Shown here piece by piece: positions 44,790 to 52,979 of a DNA stretch of 64,000 nucleotides. Source of the DNA: Anaerolineaceae bacterium UBA5211 (GTDB taxonomy: Bacteria; Chloroflexota; Anaerolineae; Anaerolineales; Anaerolineaceae). Each line of letters begins with the position of its first letter. Within the stretch, counting starts at the first letter, position 1. The stretch is from the NCBI GenBank assembly GCA_002412595.1, contig DHVJ01000034.1, positions 12,615-76,614 on the forward strand, written 5' to 3'. The notes under the pieces are model-generated. The model worked only from the letters and a program-made list of their open reading frames with translations, was not told the origin of the DNA and ran no database searches. The position numbers and the translations under genes were made by a program.

Positions 44790-45605
44790 TTACGAATTGA
44801 AAGCCCAGTCGAGCTGGTTCTGGATTTCAAGTGGAAGCTGGTCATAAAAATTAAAATGATATTGGTAGATAATTTCGCCCAACAACTCATTATCATCCAG
44901 GGCATAAATCCGGTTCGTTTCCTCCAGGATAAAACCGGTATCGAGATCGATTGTAACCATTAACATATCGCGGATAGGCCCTGCCTGAATCACAGTAATA
45001 TACAGGTTACCCGCTCGAATGATCGCTTCGGTTGATTCGATAGAATTCTGGTTGGGATCACTGAGCATATTTTCGATACGGTCCAGCGTTAATTCCAAGA
45101 GTTCAGGGCGAGATTGATCCGGTATTTTCACCAGATTCGGCGGATTTTCCACATTGTGTGTTGGCAAACTGGTTTCCAACTTGGACAGATCGCTCTCGCA
45201 GACCAGAACGTTGTTTTCCAGGATACGCCCATCTTCCCCATAAATGATTTGTATCAATTCAGGACATGGTTGGATCCCATTAAAACGGAACCACCATTCC
45301 ATATTGACCCCATGCAAATCCCCCATTTGGCTGATCATCTTTTTTTGGCCGTGCCACCAACCCTGCTGAGCCTGCCAGCGGTTGTTGCGCACCTTCTCCA
45401 TTTCATGCAGCATGACCAGCAGATCATGAGGCTCGTTATAAACCTTTACTGTCGGCTGAGACTCATCGATAGAATCGATCGGGCTAAAATTCACTTGATT
45501 CACATCCTGGAAACTTGACCATAAATTTCCCTGGCACCCCACAATCATTGCAGGTGACACAAATATGCAAACTAGAAAAGCAGCAGCACTTGGTCGGATT
45601 TTCAT
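44790..45605 (-). CDS. Lipoprotein of unknown function
   Basis: A 271-residue exported protein. The N-terminus is a lipoprotein signal with lipobox IVGC at about 21-24. The mature part is acidic with Trp/Gln-rich patches (WQAQQGWWHGQKK) and predicted beta strands such as GNLYITVIQAGPIRDMLMVT, but I do not recognise the family. It might be a lipid- or substrate-binding (LolA-like) sandwich. ATG 45605 lies 7 bases after GGAG; ATG 45608 is the alternative. It is transcribed from a promoter that faces that of the WD40 gene, with a palindrome between them. Confidence 0.8.
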   Translation of the reverse strand: MKIRPSAAAFLVCIFVSPAMIVGCQGNLWSSFQDVNQVNFSPIDSIDESQPTVKVYNEPHDLLVMLHEMEKVRNNRWQAQQGWWHGQKKMISQMGDLHGVNMEWWFRFNGIQPCPELIQIIYGEDGRILENNVLVCESDLSKLETSLPTHNVENPPNLVKIPDQSRPELLELTLDRIENMLSDPNQNSIESTEAIIRAGNLYITVIQAGPIRDMLMVTIDLDTGFILEETNRIYALDDNELLGEIIYQYHFNFYDQLPLEIQNQLDWAFNS

Positions 45606-45627
45606 CATACTCTCCTTGCTTCAGGTC

Positions 45628-45656
45628 TTGACAATCTCATTTGTTATTACTATAAT
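45628..45656 (+). promoter_or_regulatory. Consensus sigma70 promoter of the WD40 gene
   Basis: TTGACA (45628-45633) and TATAAT (45651-45656) are both perfect and exactly 17 bases apart. The start point would be near 45663, inside the palindrome at 45656-45671. Confidence 0.85.
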
Positions 45657-45671
45657 ACTAGTTAACTAGTA
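45656..45671. promoter_or_regulatory. 16-bp perfect palindromic operator
   Basis: TACTAGTTAACTAGTA is a perfect palindrome. It lies between the -10 boxes of two face-to-face promoters and covers the expected plus-strand start point. The GntR regulator at 47980 is the nearest candidate binder, but this is inference. Confidence 0.7.
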
Positions 45672-45683
45672 CACTGTGTTTAG

Positions 45684-45712
45684 ATAATACAAACGAAATA
45701 GGCTTTTGTCAA
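45684..45712 (-). promoter_or_regulatory. Near-consensus sigma70 promoter of the lipoprotein gene
   Basis: On the minus strand, TTGACA (45712-45707) and TATTAT (45689-45684) are 17 bases apart. The start point near 45677 leads leftward across the palindrome and the opposing promoter. Confidence 0.75.
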
Positions 45713-45729
45713 GCAACAAAGAGGTTGAC

Positions 45730-47892
45730 ATGAAAAAACAGAAAAAAGGAACAGCTCCCAAATGGCTGATTGCTCTCGCATTATTAGCTTTCTCTTTTAG
45801 CACGACCGACAGCATTCTGGCCCAGACAGAACCGGAATCCATCCCGTTGGCAGAAATCACTCCGGAAAACATCGGTGATTTAGAACTGCTACACTGGTTC
45901 GGGCAAGGCGCTTTCAGCGGGCAAATCGCCCAACCAGCCGACGGTCAGACTTTGGCGGCCATAACCACTTCCGGGGTCGCGCTGTTCAACGGTGAGGACG
46001 GCAAACAGGTCGGCTTCATCCCCATCGGTTTGGAGCCAACCGCTTTATCCATTTCCCCGGACGGTTCCACTTTGGCAATCGTAGTTAACTATCCTACCGG
46101 CGACCTGGGTGGTTTTATGGGACTTCCTGTCTATAACCGGCAAATCCAACTCTATTCGCTGCCGGATGGTGAGAAGAAAGGCAAGGCCATTCAGGATTTG
46201 GGGGAGTGCGCTGATTCCAATATTTGGGACATCGCCTTCACACCCGACGGAACACAATTAATCTTTGAAAAGAAGCACGGGGGGGATGATGACCGGATAT
46301 TCTGCCGCATTTCCCTCACAACCGGTAAGCTAACCGGTACGCTTAAGTTGGATCAGCCAACTGGCATGGCCATTTCCCCCAGTGGAGAAACTGTTGCCGT
46401 GATCGCGGAGCAATCCAATAAAGTGGCCATTTATGATAGCAAAAACTTTGAATTGATCCACGATTACGAATTCTCCTTCCCGTCCACCAATTGGCCCCAA
46501 TTGCTATTCTCCCCCAGCGGGCGGGCAGTGGCCGTGCGCACCCTGACGGATGACGATCCAGAATCTTACACGCTGCAGGTATGGGATATTGCCAATGGGG
46601 AAACCATTTACTCCGGAATTCCCGCACTGGCGTTCGACCAGGAATATGACCAATACGACATGATTACCTGTTTTGAAGTATCACAAGACTTGCGCACCAT
46701 TTACCTTGGCACGCAATTCGGGCAGGTAGCCATCCTGGATGTTGGCAGCGGAAAGTTGGAAAAACAGATTGGCACCTTCACCTGGACTGCCAACTCACTG
46801 ACTGGAAATCCGGGCGGGGAAACATCTCATGAGACGTCCGCAATGGTCAAGATCATCCTGTTGAGCTCTGACGAGAAGACATTAATCGCTTCTGAAGATC
46901 TAACCACCTATGGCCAATCTGGTAGTATCCATATATTTCAAATACCTGCCGGTAAAGAAGTATTCAGTTTTCAAGGGTCCGCGGCCGGCAGTGAAAGTTT
47001 GGGAATCGCTTTTTCGCCGGACAGCAGCCAAATTGCTTTAGCCGGCGCTAAGGATGGGAAAGTGGAAATTTATCATTCCGGAGATGGCCAGGTTGATATG
47101 GAATTAGAAGGGCATACCCAGACGGTTAATCAGGTGGCCTTCTCACCTGACGGCAAAATGATCGCCACTGGTTCAGATGACAACACCATTCGCTTGTGGG
47201 ATGCACAAACCGGCAGGCCAATCAGAACTTTATCCGGACATCAGGGACGAGTGACCCGCATCGCATTCTCACCGGATTCAACCTGGTTAATCTCTGGCGC
47301 AGACGATAACACCATCCGGCGCTGGAATGCGGCGGACGGAAAAACACTCGAGACGCTCAACCTGGGAGATGAAAATTGGCGGGTGGATTTTCTGGACATC
47401 CTGAATGACAACACTTCGGTCGTTTACCGCATCTCGAAATATCCTTCCCCTTTTATAGGTTTTCTTCAGGAACAAATCCTCTGGAATACGCAGAGCGGAG
47501 AAAGCAAAACCATTGGCGGTTCAAACACATCCATTACCCAATTTGACAGCGGAAAAGAACTGTTTTCAGGCTATTCCAATTCAGGAAGGGTTGTCGGGAA
47601 ACTGCAAGACAATGGCAGCATGGCAATTACCGCCAGCTTCAATTCTCCCTATGGAAATGGAGCGCTGAGTTTGCCGGCCATTGCCCCCAATCAGCAGTTG
47701 GTTGTTTCCGGCAACGGGTTTGGATTGCACGCATGGGACATATCCGGAAAGGAAATCAATTTTCTGGGGTTAGTAGGCACCAATCAACCCATACCTTCCT
47801 ATGGCAATGAATACCTCTTCTCGCCGGATGGAAAATATCTGGCATATACCAGCGGCGGCGTGGCCTACCTGATGGGCATTCCAAGTAAATAA
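45730..47892 (+). CDS. Exported WD40-repeat beta-propeller protein
   Basis: A 720-residue protein with a signal peptide (basic MKKQKKGTAPK, then a hydrophobic stretch to about 32). The rest is WD40 repeats, many with AFSPDG or FSPDS cores. The clearest pair is VNQVAFSPDGKMIATGSDD...IRLWDAQTG and VTRIAFSPDSTWLISGADD...IRRWNAADG. The number of repeats suggests two propellers. Such proteins scaffold other proteins, here outside the membrane. ATG 45730 is preceded by AAGAGG; the frame is open 24 bases further up. The strong promoter upstream suggests high or switchable expression. The partner is unknown. Confidence 0.88.
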   Translation: MKKQKKGTAPKWLIALALLAFSFSTTDSILAQTEPESIPLAEITPENIGDLELLHWFGQGAFSGQIAQPADGQTLAAITTSGVALFNGEDGKQVGFIPIGLEPTALSISPDGSTLAIVVNYPTGDLGGFMGLPVYNRQIQLYSLPDGEKKGKAIQDLGECADSNIWDIAFTPDGTQLIFEKKHGGDDDRIFCRISLTTGKLTGTLKLDQPTGMAISPSGETVAVIAEQSNKVAIYDSKNFELIHDYEFSFPSTNWPQLLFSPSGRAVAVRTLTDDDPESYTLQVWDIANGETIYSGIPALAFDQEYDQYDMITCFEVSQDLRTIYLGTQFGQVAILDVGSGKLEKQIGTFTWTANSLTGNPGGETSHETSAMVKIILLSSDEKTLIASEDLTTYGQSGSIHIFQIPAGKEVFSFQGSAAGSESLGIAFSPDSSQIALAGAKDGKVEIYHSGDGQVDMELEGHTQTVNQVAFSPDGKMIATGSDDNTIRLWDAQTGRPIRTLSGHQGRVTRIAFSPDSTWLISGADDNTIRRWNAADGKTLETLNLGDENWRVDFLDILNDNTSVVYRISKYPSPFIGFLQEQILWNTQSGESKTIGGSNTSITQFDSGKELFSGYSNSGRVVGKLQDNGSMAITASFNSPYGNGALSLPAIAPNQQLVVSGNGFGLHAWDISGKEINFLGLVGTNQPIPSYGNEYLFSPDGKYLAYTSGGVAYLMGIPSK

Positions 47893-47979
47893 GCTATGGA
47901 TAAATCCTGCCAATGCAACGATAGATATAATTGGGAATTTAGAAAAATCAACCCAATCGTATAGAAAACGGAAAAGCTT

Positions 47980-48366
47980 ATGGACCCTATTTTTGACGAC
48001 AACCAGCCCATTTACCTGCAAATCAAACAGCGTATTTGCGCGTCCATCCTGCGCGGCGATTACCAGCCGGGCGACAAATTACCCGGGATTGTGGAAATGG
48101 CCATGGAATTCAAGGTCAACCACAACACCATCCAAAGGGTCTATATGGAGTTGATGCGCGACAGCATCGCCATCTCGCGGCGCGGTGAAGGCACCTTTGT
48201 CACCCAAGACACCACAATCCTGCAAAAGCTGGAGACCGAGCTGGAAGGCTATCTGCTGGAGAATTTCATCCGGGAAATGCAGCGCCTGGGCCATCAAGCG
48301 GATGAATTGACCGATATTCTCGATCGATATATTCAGTCAAAGCGTCCTTTCAATAAAAAGGAATAA
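47980..48366 (+). CDS. GntR-family regulator, YtrA subfamily
   Basis: A 128-residue transcription factor. The N-terminal winged helix (about 8-75) has QPIYLQIKQRICASILRGDY, QPGDKLPGI, and VNHNTIQRVYMELMRD, ending in RRGEGTFV. The short C-terminal tail (about 80-128) is two helices, as in YtrA proteins, which lack a large ligand domain. YtrA-type regulators normally repress the ABC exporter encoded with them, here the next three genes. The gene starts 87 bases after the WD40 gene. Confidence 0.93.
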   Translation: MDPIFDDNQPIYLQIKQRICASILRGDYQPGDKLPGIVEMAMEFKVNHNTIQRVYMELMRDSIAISRRGEGTFVTQDTTILQKLETELEGYLLENFIREMQRLGHQADELTDILDRYIQSKRPFNKKE

Positions 48367-48371
48367 ACAGT

Positions 48372-49163
48372 ATGGATAACATCTTTCACACCGAGCTGAA
48401 ACGCGCTTTTATCAACAGCCGCTTCATCCTTGTATTCATCCTGGCAGGCATCAGTTTCGCCTACGGTTTCTTCCAGATCAACCCGATACAAAGCCAATCG
48501 TCAGTGGGCGCATTTACAGCCTGGCAGGAGATTCTTTACACCAGTTATTACGGTTTCTTTGCCGCCATAATGGCCGTACTGCCTTTCGCCGATTCATTGA
48601 GCAAAGATAAGAACGAGCACCTGCTGGATCCGATTCTGGTGCGCACCAGCTACGTGCGCTACCTGCGGGCGAAAACCCTGGCCGTCGCGTTATCCGGGGC
48701 GGCGGCGGTGCTGCTGCCGGCGGGGTTGATGCTGGGGATCTGTTACCTGCTCTATCCAGCCCAGCCGGTGCACATCCCGGGAATCTATTTCAATTTCAGC
48801 GAAATATATACCCGCTACCTGATCCAACCCGGATTCAACCTCAACCCTTCCGTGGGTGAATATACAGCGCTAAGCCTGCTATTCTGCGGTTTATTCGGTG
48901 CGGCTTATGCCCTGCTGGGCATGGGGGTTTCCTTCCTGACCAGAAACTCCGTTATCGTGATGGGCATTCCTTTTATCTGCTATAGCTTTGGTTACTACGG
49001 CATTCCTACATCACAACACCTGAACTGGATGATATCGACGAGTGCAACGCTTATTCCGGAAGGGAACCTGCTCTCCGCCATTCTGCAGTTTACTCTGGTC
49101 GCTGTATTCTTCCTGGTCGTCCGACGGCGCTTCGGAAAAAAAGAACACCAGGTATTGCAATAA
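48372..49163 (+). CDS. ABC-2-type exporter permease
   Basis: A 263-residue membrane protein with about six helices. LPFADSLSKDKNEHLLDPILVRTSYVRYL after helix 2 is the cytoplasmic coupling-helix region common in ABC-2 permeases of antibiotic or lantibiotic exporters. It follows the GntR gene by 5 bases and precedes a second permease and the ATPase, so the transporter is probably a heterodimer of permeases with an ATPase dimer. The substrate is unknown; relatives respond to cell-wall antibiotics. Confidence 0.85.
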   Translation: MDNIFHTELKRAFINSRFILVFILAGISFAYGFFQINPIQSQSSVGAFTAWQEILYTSYYGFFAAIMAVLPFADSLSKDKNEHLLDPILVRTSYVRYLRAKTLAVALSGAAAVLLPAGLMLGICYLLYPAQPVHIPGIYFNFSEIYTRYLIQPGFNLNPSVGEYTALSLLFCGLFGAAYALLGMGVSFLTRNSVIVMGIPFICYSFGYYGIPTSQHLNWMISTSATLIPEGNLLSAILQFTLVAVFFLVVRRRFGKKEHQVLQ

Positions 49164-49169
49164 GGAAAA

Positions 49170-50015
49170 ATGATGAAAATTCAAGCCTATCTTAAATATC
49201 AGTTTCATTTATACATGCTGCGTTGGCGATGGCTGCTGCCATTTCCGGTGGGTCTTGTACTGGGTTACTGGGGCGGGAAAGTCCTGCAGGCCTCCATACT
49301 GTGGGACAGCAGTGCGCAAGCCAATGCTCTGGAAGCCTTCGTGTGGGCTTTCGGCAAACCGGAAATTGTGTATTACGTGATCTCCATCCTGTATATCTAT
49401 TTGGTATCGGGCCTGGGATTGAACCGCTTTTCCGAGCAACAGGTTCTGCTGCAATTGGGTTCGCGCAGCAAATGGTGGTTGGGGAAGGTCGGTTTCATCT
49501 TTATGGGGACAATTGGTTATGCCGCCCTTTTGTTGATCAGCTTCTTTATTCCGGTTATAGCCCGTTATCCGCTGTCGAATGCATGGAGCCCTGCCAGCCA
49601 GGTCAACGGCGGCATCAACCTGGGATATGCCACGCTCAACGGCACACCCGTGCAGGCATTTTGGAACATCTTTATCTTTTTGCTGGTTGGCTGGTTTGCC
49701 ATAGGCCTGTTCATGCTGGTGATCAACCTGCTCACCCAGCGCGCCTGGCCCGGTTACCTGGGCGGCGTCCTGTTGATCATCTGCAGCAAGCTGGGCATGA
49801 TCGAAGGCGGCCCAATCGGTGGTGAAGGGATTCAATCATTCTTCATGCTGCAGAACCATCTCGAATTTACACCGTTGTGGGCGCCCGTGCGGATGATCCC
49901 ACAAGTCTATTCCTGGATATTCTGGTCGGTCTGGATCCTGCTGTGTTTGGCCGCCAGTTGGTTCATATGCAAACGTCAAAATCTTTATGCGATTACGCTT
50001 CGGGAGGATTACTAA
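49170..50015 (+). CDS. Second ABC exporter permease
   Basis: A 281-residue protein with about six helices (for example near 20-38, 65-90, 108-132, 165-190 and 245-265). It resembles its neighbour only in topology. QVLLQLGSRSKWWLGKVGFIF fits a cytoplasmic coupling segment. ATG 49173 may be the true start, as AAGGA then lies at better spacing. The stop directly abuts the ATPase start (TAAATG). Confidence 0.82.
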   Translation: MMKIQAYLKYQFHLYMLRWRWLLPFPVGLVLGYWGGKVLQASILWDSSAQANALEAFVWAFGKPEIVYYVISILYIYLVSGLGLNRFSEQQVLLQLGSRSKWWLGKVGFIFMGTIGYAALLLISFFIPVIARYPLSNAWSPASQVNGGINLGYATLNGTPVQAFWNIFIFLLVGWFAIGLFMLVINLLTQRAWPGYLGGVLLIICSKLGMIEGGPIGGEGIQSFFMLQNHLEFTPLWAPVRMIPQVYSWIFWSVWILLCLAASWFICKRQNLYAITLREDY

Positions 50016-50672
50016 ATGAATAATCATCAGCCAGCCGTTGAACTCAACGCGGTTCGCAAGGCTTTTCACAACACCACCGTATTCAAAGGTGTCAATCTCA
50101 GCATTCCAAAAGGCAGCATCACCGGCATCAGCGGCCCGAACGGCGCCGGCAAGAGCATGCTGCTGCGCATCATCTGCGGGTTGGTCCAGCCCAGCGAAGG
50201 CCAGGTCAGTGTGTTTGGCCAGCAGGTCGGTGTGGACGTGGATTTTCCGGCGCGCACCGGTGCTTTGATCGACATGCCTGGATTTGTACCCAACTGGTCC
50301 GGCTTTAAAAACCTGCACATGCTGGCGGAAATCAATGGCCGGGTCGATAAGCTGCGCATCGCGGAGGTCTTATCCATAGTGGGGCTAGATGAAAATAACC
50401 ACCAAGCGGTCAGCACCTATTCCATCGGCATGCAGAAACGTCTGGGCATCGCCCAAGCCATCCTGGAAGAACCTGAATTGCTGCTTCTGGATGAGCCGAC
50501 CGATTCGATTGATCAGGACGGATGGAAGGGCATTTACGAATACCTGATCGCGCTGAAGGACAACGGCACCGCCATCTTGTTGACCAGCAATAAACTGGAT
50601 GAGATCAATATCCTGTGCGACCAGGCTTATTTATTGAAGGATAAGAAACTGACGCCCGTTCCGATCCAGTAG
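50016..50672 (+). CDS. ABC transporter ATPase
   Basis: A 218-residue nucleotide-binding subunit. Walker A is SGPNGAGKS (39-47), the signature is YSIGMQKRLGIAQAI in place of LSGGQ, Walker B is LLLLDEPTDSID, and LTSNKLDE holds the switch region, where the usual His is Asn. It powers export by the two permeases upstream. A GGGAGGA site precedes the ATG. The weak signature and missing switch His are common in small exporters of this kind but may slow ATP turnover. Confidence 0.93.
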   Translation: MNNHQPAVELNAVRKAFHNTTVFKGVNLSIPKGSITGISGPNGAGKSMLLRIICGLVQPSEGQVSVFGQQVGVDVDFPARTGALIDMPGFVPNWSGFKNLHMLAEINGRVDKLRIAEVLSIVGLDENNHQAVSTYSIGMQKRLGIAQAILEEPELLLLDEPTDSIDQDGWKGIYEYLIALKDNGTAILLTSNKLDEINILCDQAYLLKDKKLTPVPIQ

Positions 50673-50683
50673 GACCAGAGCGC

Positions 50684-51766
50684 TCAGGAGAAAATCGCGC
50701 GGCTCAGGCGCCGGACGCCCTCTTGCAGCTGCTCCGGCGTCAGCGCGCAGAATGGCAGGCGGATGAACTGCTCTCCACCTTGGATGAAGAATCCGCGGCT
50801 GTCGCTCAGGGCCAAGCCAGCAGCCTGCAGCGCGGATGGGTTGGGAACGCAATATCCTGCTCCCAAGTTTAGCCCGACAAAAAAACCACCGGCAGGTTTA
50901 ACCCAATCCGCCCGGCCGAAAAATTCGGCTTCCAGCGTTTGCAGCAGGGTATCCAGGCGCGGACGATACAGCGCTTTCAATTGCTCCAGATTTTCCGCCA
51001 ACCAGCCGCGCTGGATGAACTCATAAGCGATGGCCTGATTTAAGTAACTGGCATTGATGTAAGTATCCTCGGCGAACTTGCGCACGCTTTCGACCAGTTC
51101 CGGCGGCAGGAGCATGAAGCCCACGCGCAGTCCGGGGCTGATCAGCTTGCTGTAGGAGGACATGTAAATGACCCGTTCAGGTGCCAATTCAAATAATGAG
51201 GGAAGCGCCTGGCCATGATAGCGCAGGTCGCGGTAGGGACCGTCTTCGATCAGGTAGAACCCGTAAGTTTTAGACAATTCAATCAGCTTGCGGCGCGCCG
51301 CCAGGGGCATGACCGCTCCGCTGGGATTTTGAAAGTCCGGGATCAGGTAGAAGTAACGCGGCCGCAAACCAGATCGGAGCTTTTCTTCCAACTGAGTCAT
51401 GTCCAGCAGGCCATTGTGCAGATTGATACCTTCCAGTTGAGTACCGGAGCGGCGGAAAATGGTCAGCACGCGGTCATAAGTGGGCTGTTCCAGGAAAACG
51501 TAGTCCTGCGGCTGGAGCGATACGCGCACCAGCGTATCCAGCAGCTGCAGCGAGCCAGATCCAACGATGATCTGCCCTTTCGAAACGCTATACTGGGCGG
51601 TCAGGCGTTCGCGCAGCGGCTCATATCCAGCGGCTTTGCCGTACTGCAGCAGACGGTTCCCGTCGCGTTCCAGGACAGCCTGGGCGCATTCCTCCAATCG
51701 TTTGATGGGAAAACTCTCTACCGGTGGAACACCGCGCGTGAAGGCAATCAGGTGATTATCTGTCAT
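50684..51766 (-). CDS. PLP-dependent class I/II aminotransferase (2-aminoadipate/MocR-like)
   Basis: A 360-residue fold-type I enzyme. Motifs: QYGKAAGYEPLRERL, VGSGSLQLLDTLVRV, PTYDRVLTIF, the PDFQNPSG loop, LIEDGPYRDLRY and the Schiff-base Lys207 in SSYSKLISPGLRVGF. It resembles 2-aminoadipate, valine-pyruvate and MocR aminotransferases, without a DNA-binding domain. It begins 10 bases after the threonine-synthase-like gene, so the two are probably co-expressed. The amino-acid substrate is not clear. Confidence 0.9.
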   Translation of the reverse strand: MTDNHLIAFTRGVPPVESFPIKRLEECAQAVLERDGNRLLQYGKAAGYEPLRERLTAQYSVSKGQIIVGSGSLQLLDTLVRVSLQPQDYVFLEQPTYDRVLTIFRRSGTQLEGINLHNGLLDMTQLEEKLRSGLRPRYFYLIPDFQNPSGAVMPLAARRKLIELSKTYGFYLIEDGPYRDLRYHGQALPSLFELAPERVIYMSSYSKLISPGLRVGFMLLPPELVESVRKFAEDTYINASYLNQAIAYEFIQRGWLAENLEQLKALYRPRLDTLLQTLEAEFFGRADWVKPAGGFFVGLNLGAGYCVPNPSALQAAGLALSDSRGFFIQGGEQFIRLPFCALTPEQLQEGVRRLSRAIFS

Positions 51767-51776
51767 AAGGTTAATC

Positions 51777-52883
51777 TCAATTCTCCAGGGGAGATTTTAA
51801 TCCGCTTCCGGTCAAAGCGACAATAATTTTGGCATTTTTACCGGCCAATTGGCGCACTTGCGGCAAAGCCGCGGCGGCGGCCGCGCTGGAAGGCTCGGCA
51901 AACAGGCCATTTTCAGCCAGTTGGTAATAGGCCGCACCGATTTGCGCCTCACTGACGGTTAACCCCGCGCCGCCGCTCTCATGCAGCGCCTGCAGGATGC
52001 GCCGCCCGCGCACCGGCTTGACGATCGCCAAGCCCTCCGCCAGGCTCTTCCCGGTCGGCGTGATTTCCTCAATCTCTTCCGCGCCGGCGTTGAAAGCATG
52101 CACAATAGGCGCCAGAATTTCCGGTTGAGCCGCATACAGACGCGGCAGGCGCGCGATCAGGCCGGCCTGAAGCAGACGGCGGAAACCCAGCCAGGCGCCC
52201 AGCAGCAGCCCGCCCTGCCCAACCGGAATGACGAGCACGTCGGGTGCATCACCGCCCAGCTGCTCCCACAGCTCCCAGGCAAAGGTCTGCTGGCCCAGCA
52301 GGTAAGCCGGGTTGTAGGCATGCGAAGCATACACCGCGCCCGCTTCAACCGCCTGCAGGACAGCGCGCGTGGCTTCACTGCGCGGGCCGGGGATGCGGCG
52401 CAGCTCGGCGCCGTAAACTTCAATTTGTGCCAGCTTGGCCGGCGAGGCGCTGTCCGGCGCATAAATGGCGGCGTGCAGTCCGGTGCGGGCGGCGTAAGCC
52501 GCCAGCGAAGCACCGGCGTTGCCAGATGAATCCTCGACCACGTCGCGAATGCCCATGGCAGCCAGAAAATTCGCCTCCACTTCCGTACCGCGGTCTTTGA
52601 ACGAACCTGAAGGCGCCATATATTCCAGCTTAAAAGATGTATGCATATCCCCCCAGGGAACATCCACCAGCGGCGTCCAACCGGCTCCCAGAGAGAGCGG
52701 TTCGCGGATTTCCGCCAGGCCCATCGGGTCACGGTAGCGCCACACGGAAGAATAAGCAGGATCAATGCTGGCCGGGTCAAAAAGCAGGCTTTCAACCGGC
52801 TCCCAGGCTCCGCCGCAGGCACAGCGAAAAATATAGGGATCAAATTCCCCGGTTTGATGACAGCGGTCGCAAATGATTTGCAT
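51777..52883 (-). CDS. Threonine-synthase-like PLP enzyme with N-terminal zinc ribbon
   Basis: A 368-residue fold-type II PLP enzyme. Residues 5-24 form a Cys4 ribbon (CDRCH and CACGG). The cofactor Lys96 is in PSGSFKDRGTE. EDSSGNAGASLAAYAA and VIPVGQGGLLLGAW bind the PLP phosphate and ring. Threonine synthase converts O-phosphohomoserine to threonine; Zn-ribbon paralogues of this type may act on other O-phospho amino acids. GGGAG lies 7 bases before ATG 52883. No hom or thrB gene is nearby, so the role is not fixed. Confidence 0.88.
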   Translation of the reverse strand: MQIICDRCHQTGEFDPYIFRCACGGAWEPVESLLFDPASIDPAYSSVWRYRDPMGLAEIREPLSLGAGWTPLVDVPWGDMHTSFKLEYMAPSGSFKDRGTEVEANFLAAMGIRDVVEDSSGNAGASLAAYAARTGLHAAIYAPDSASPAKLAQIEVYGAELRRIPGPRSEATRAVLQAVEAGAVYASHAYNPAYLLGQQTFAWELWEQLGGDAPDVLVIPVGQGGLLLGAWLGFRRLLQAGLIARLPRLYAAQPEILAPIVHAFNAGAEEIEEITPTGKSLAEGLAIVKPVRGRRILQALHESGGAGLTVSEAQIGAAYYQLAENGLFAEPSSAAAAAALPQVRQLAGKNAKIIVALTGSGLKSPLEN

Positions 52884-52909
52884 GATTAACTCCCGGAAAG
52901 ATTTCCCCT

Positions 52910-52942
52910 TATTGTAATAAAAATCCCCCGTTTCCGGGGGAT
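52910..52942 (-). terminator. Rho-independent terminator of citrate synthase gene
   Basis: Read on the minus strand, an 8-bp stem ATCCCCCG/CGGGGGAT with loop GAAA is followed by TTTTTATTA. It lies about 38 bases after the citrate synthase stop. Confidence 0.88.
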
Positions 52943-52979
52943 GATTGTTTGTATTCTTTTGGCAAAAGTATGCAACTAC

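Noticed and set aside
45725..45730. TTGACA at the WD40 start codon read as a -35 box
   Set aside because: It overlaps the start codon and has no -10 at the proper distance; it is coincidental.
50676..50700. Possible terminator between the convergent ABC ATPase and aminotransferase genes
   Set aside because: Only a short GAGCGCTC palindrome without a T-run is present.
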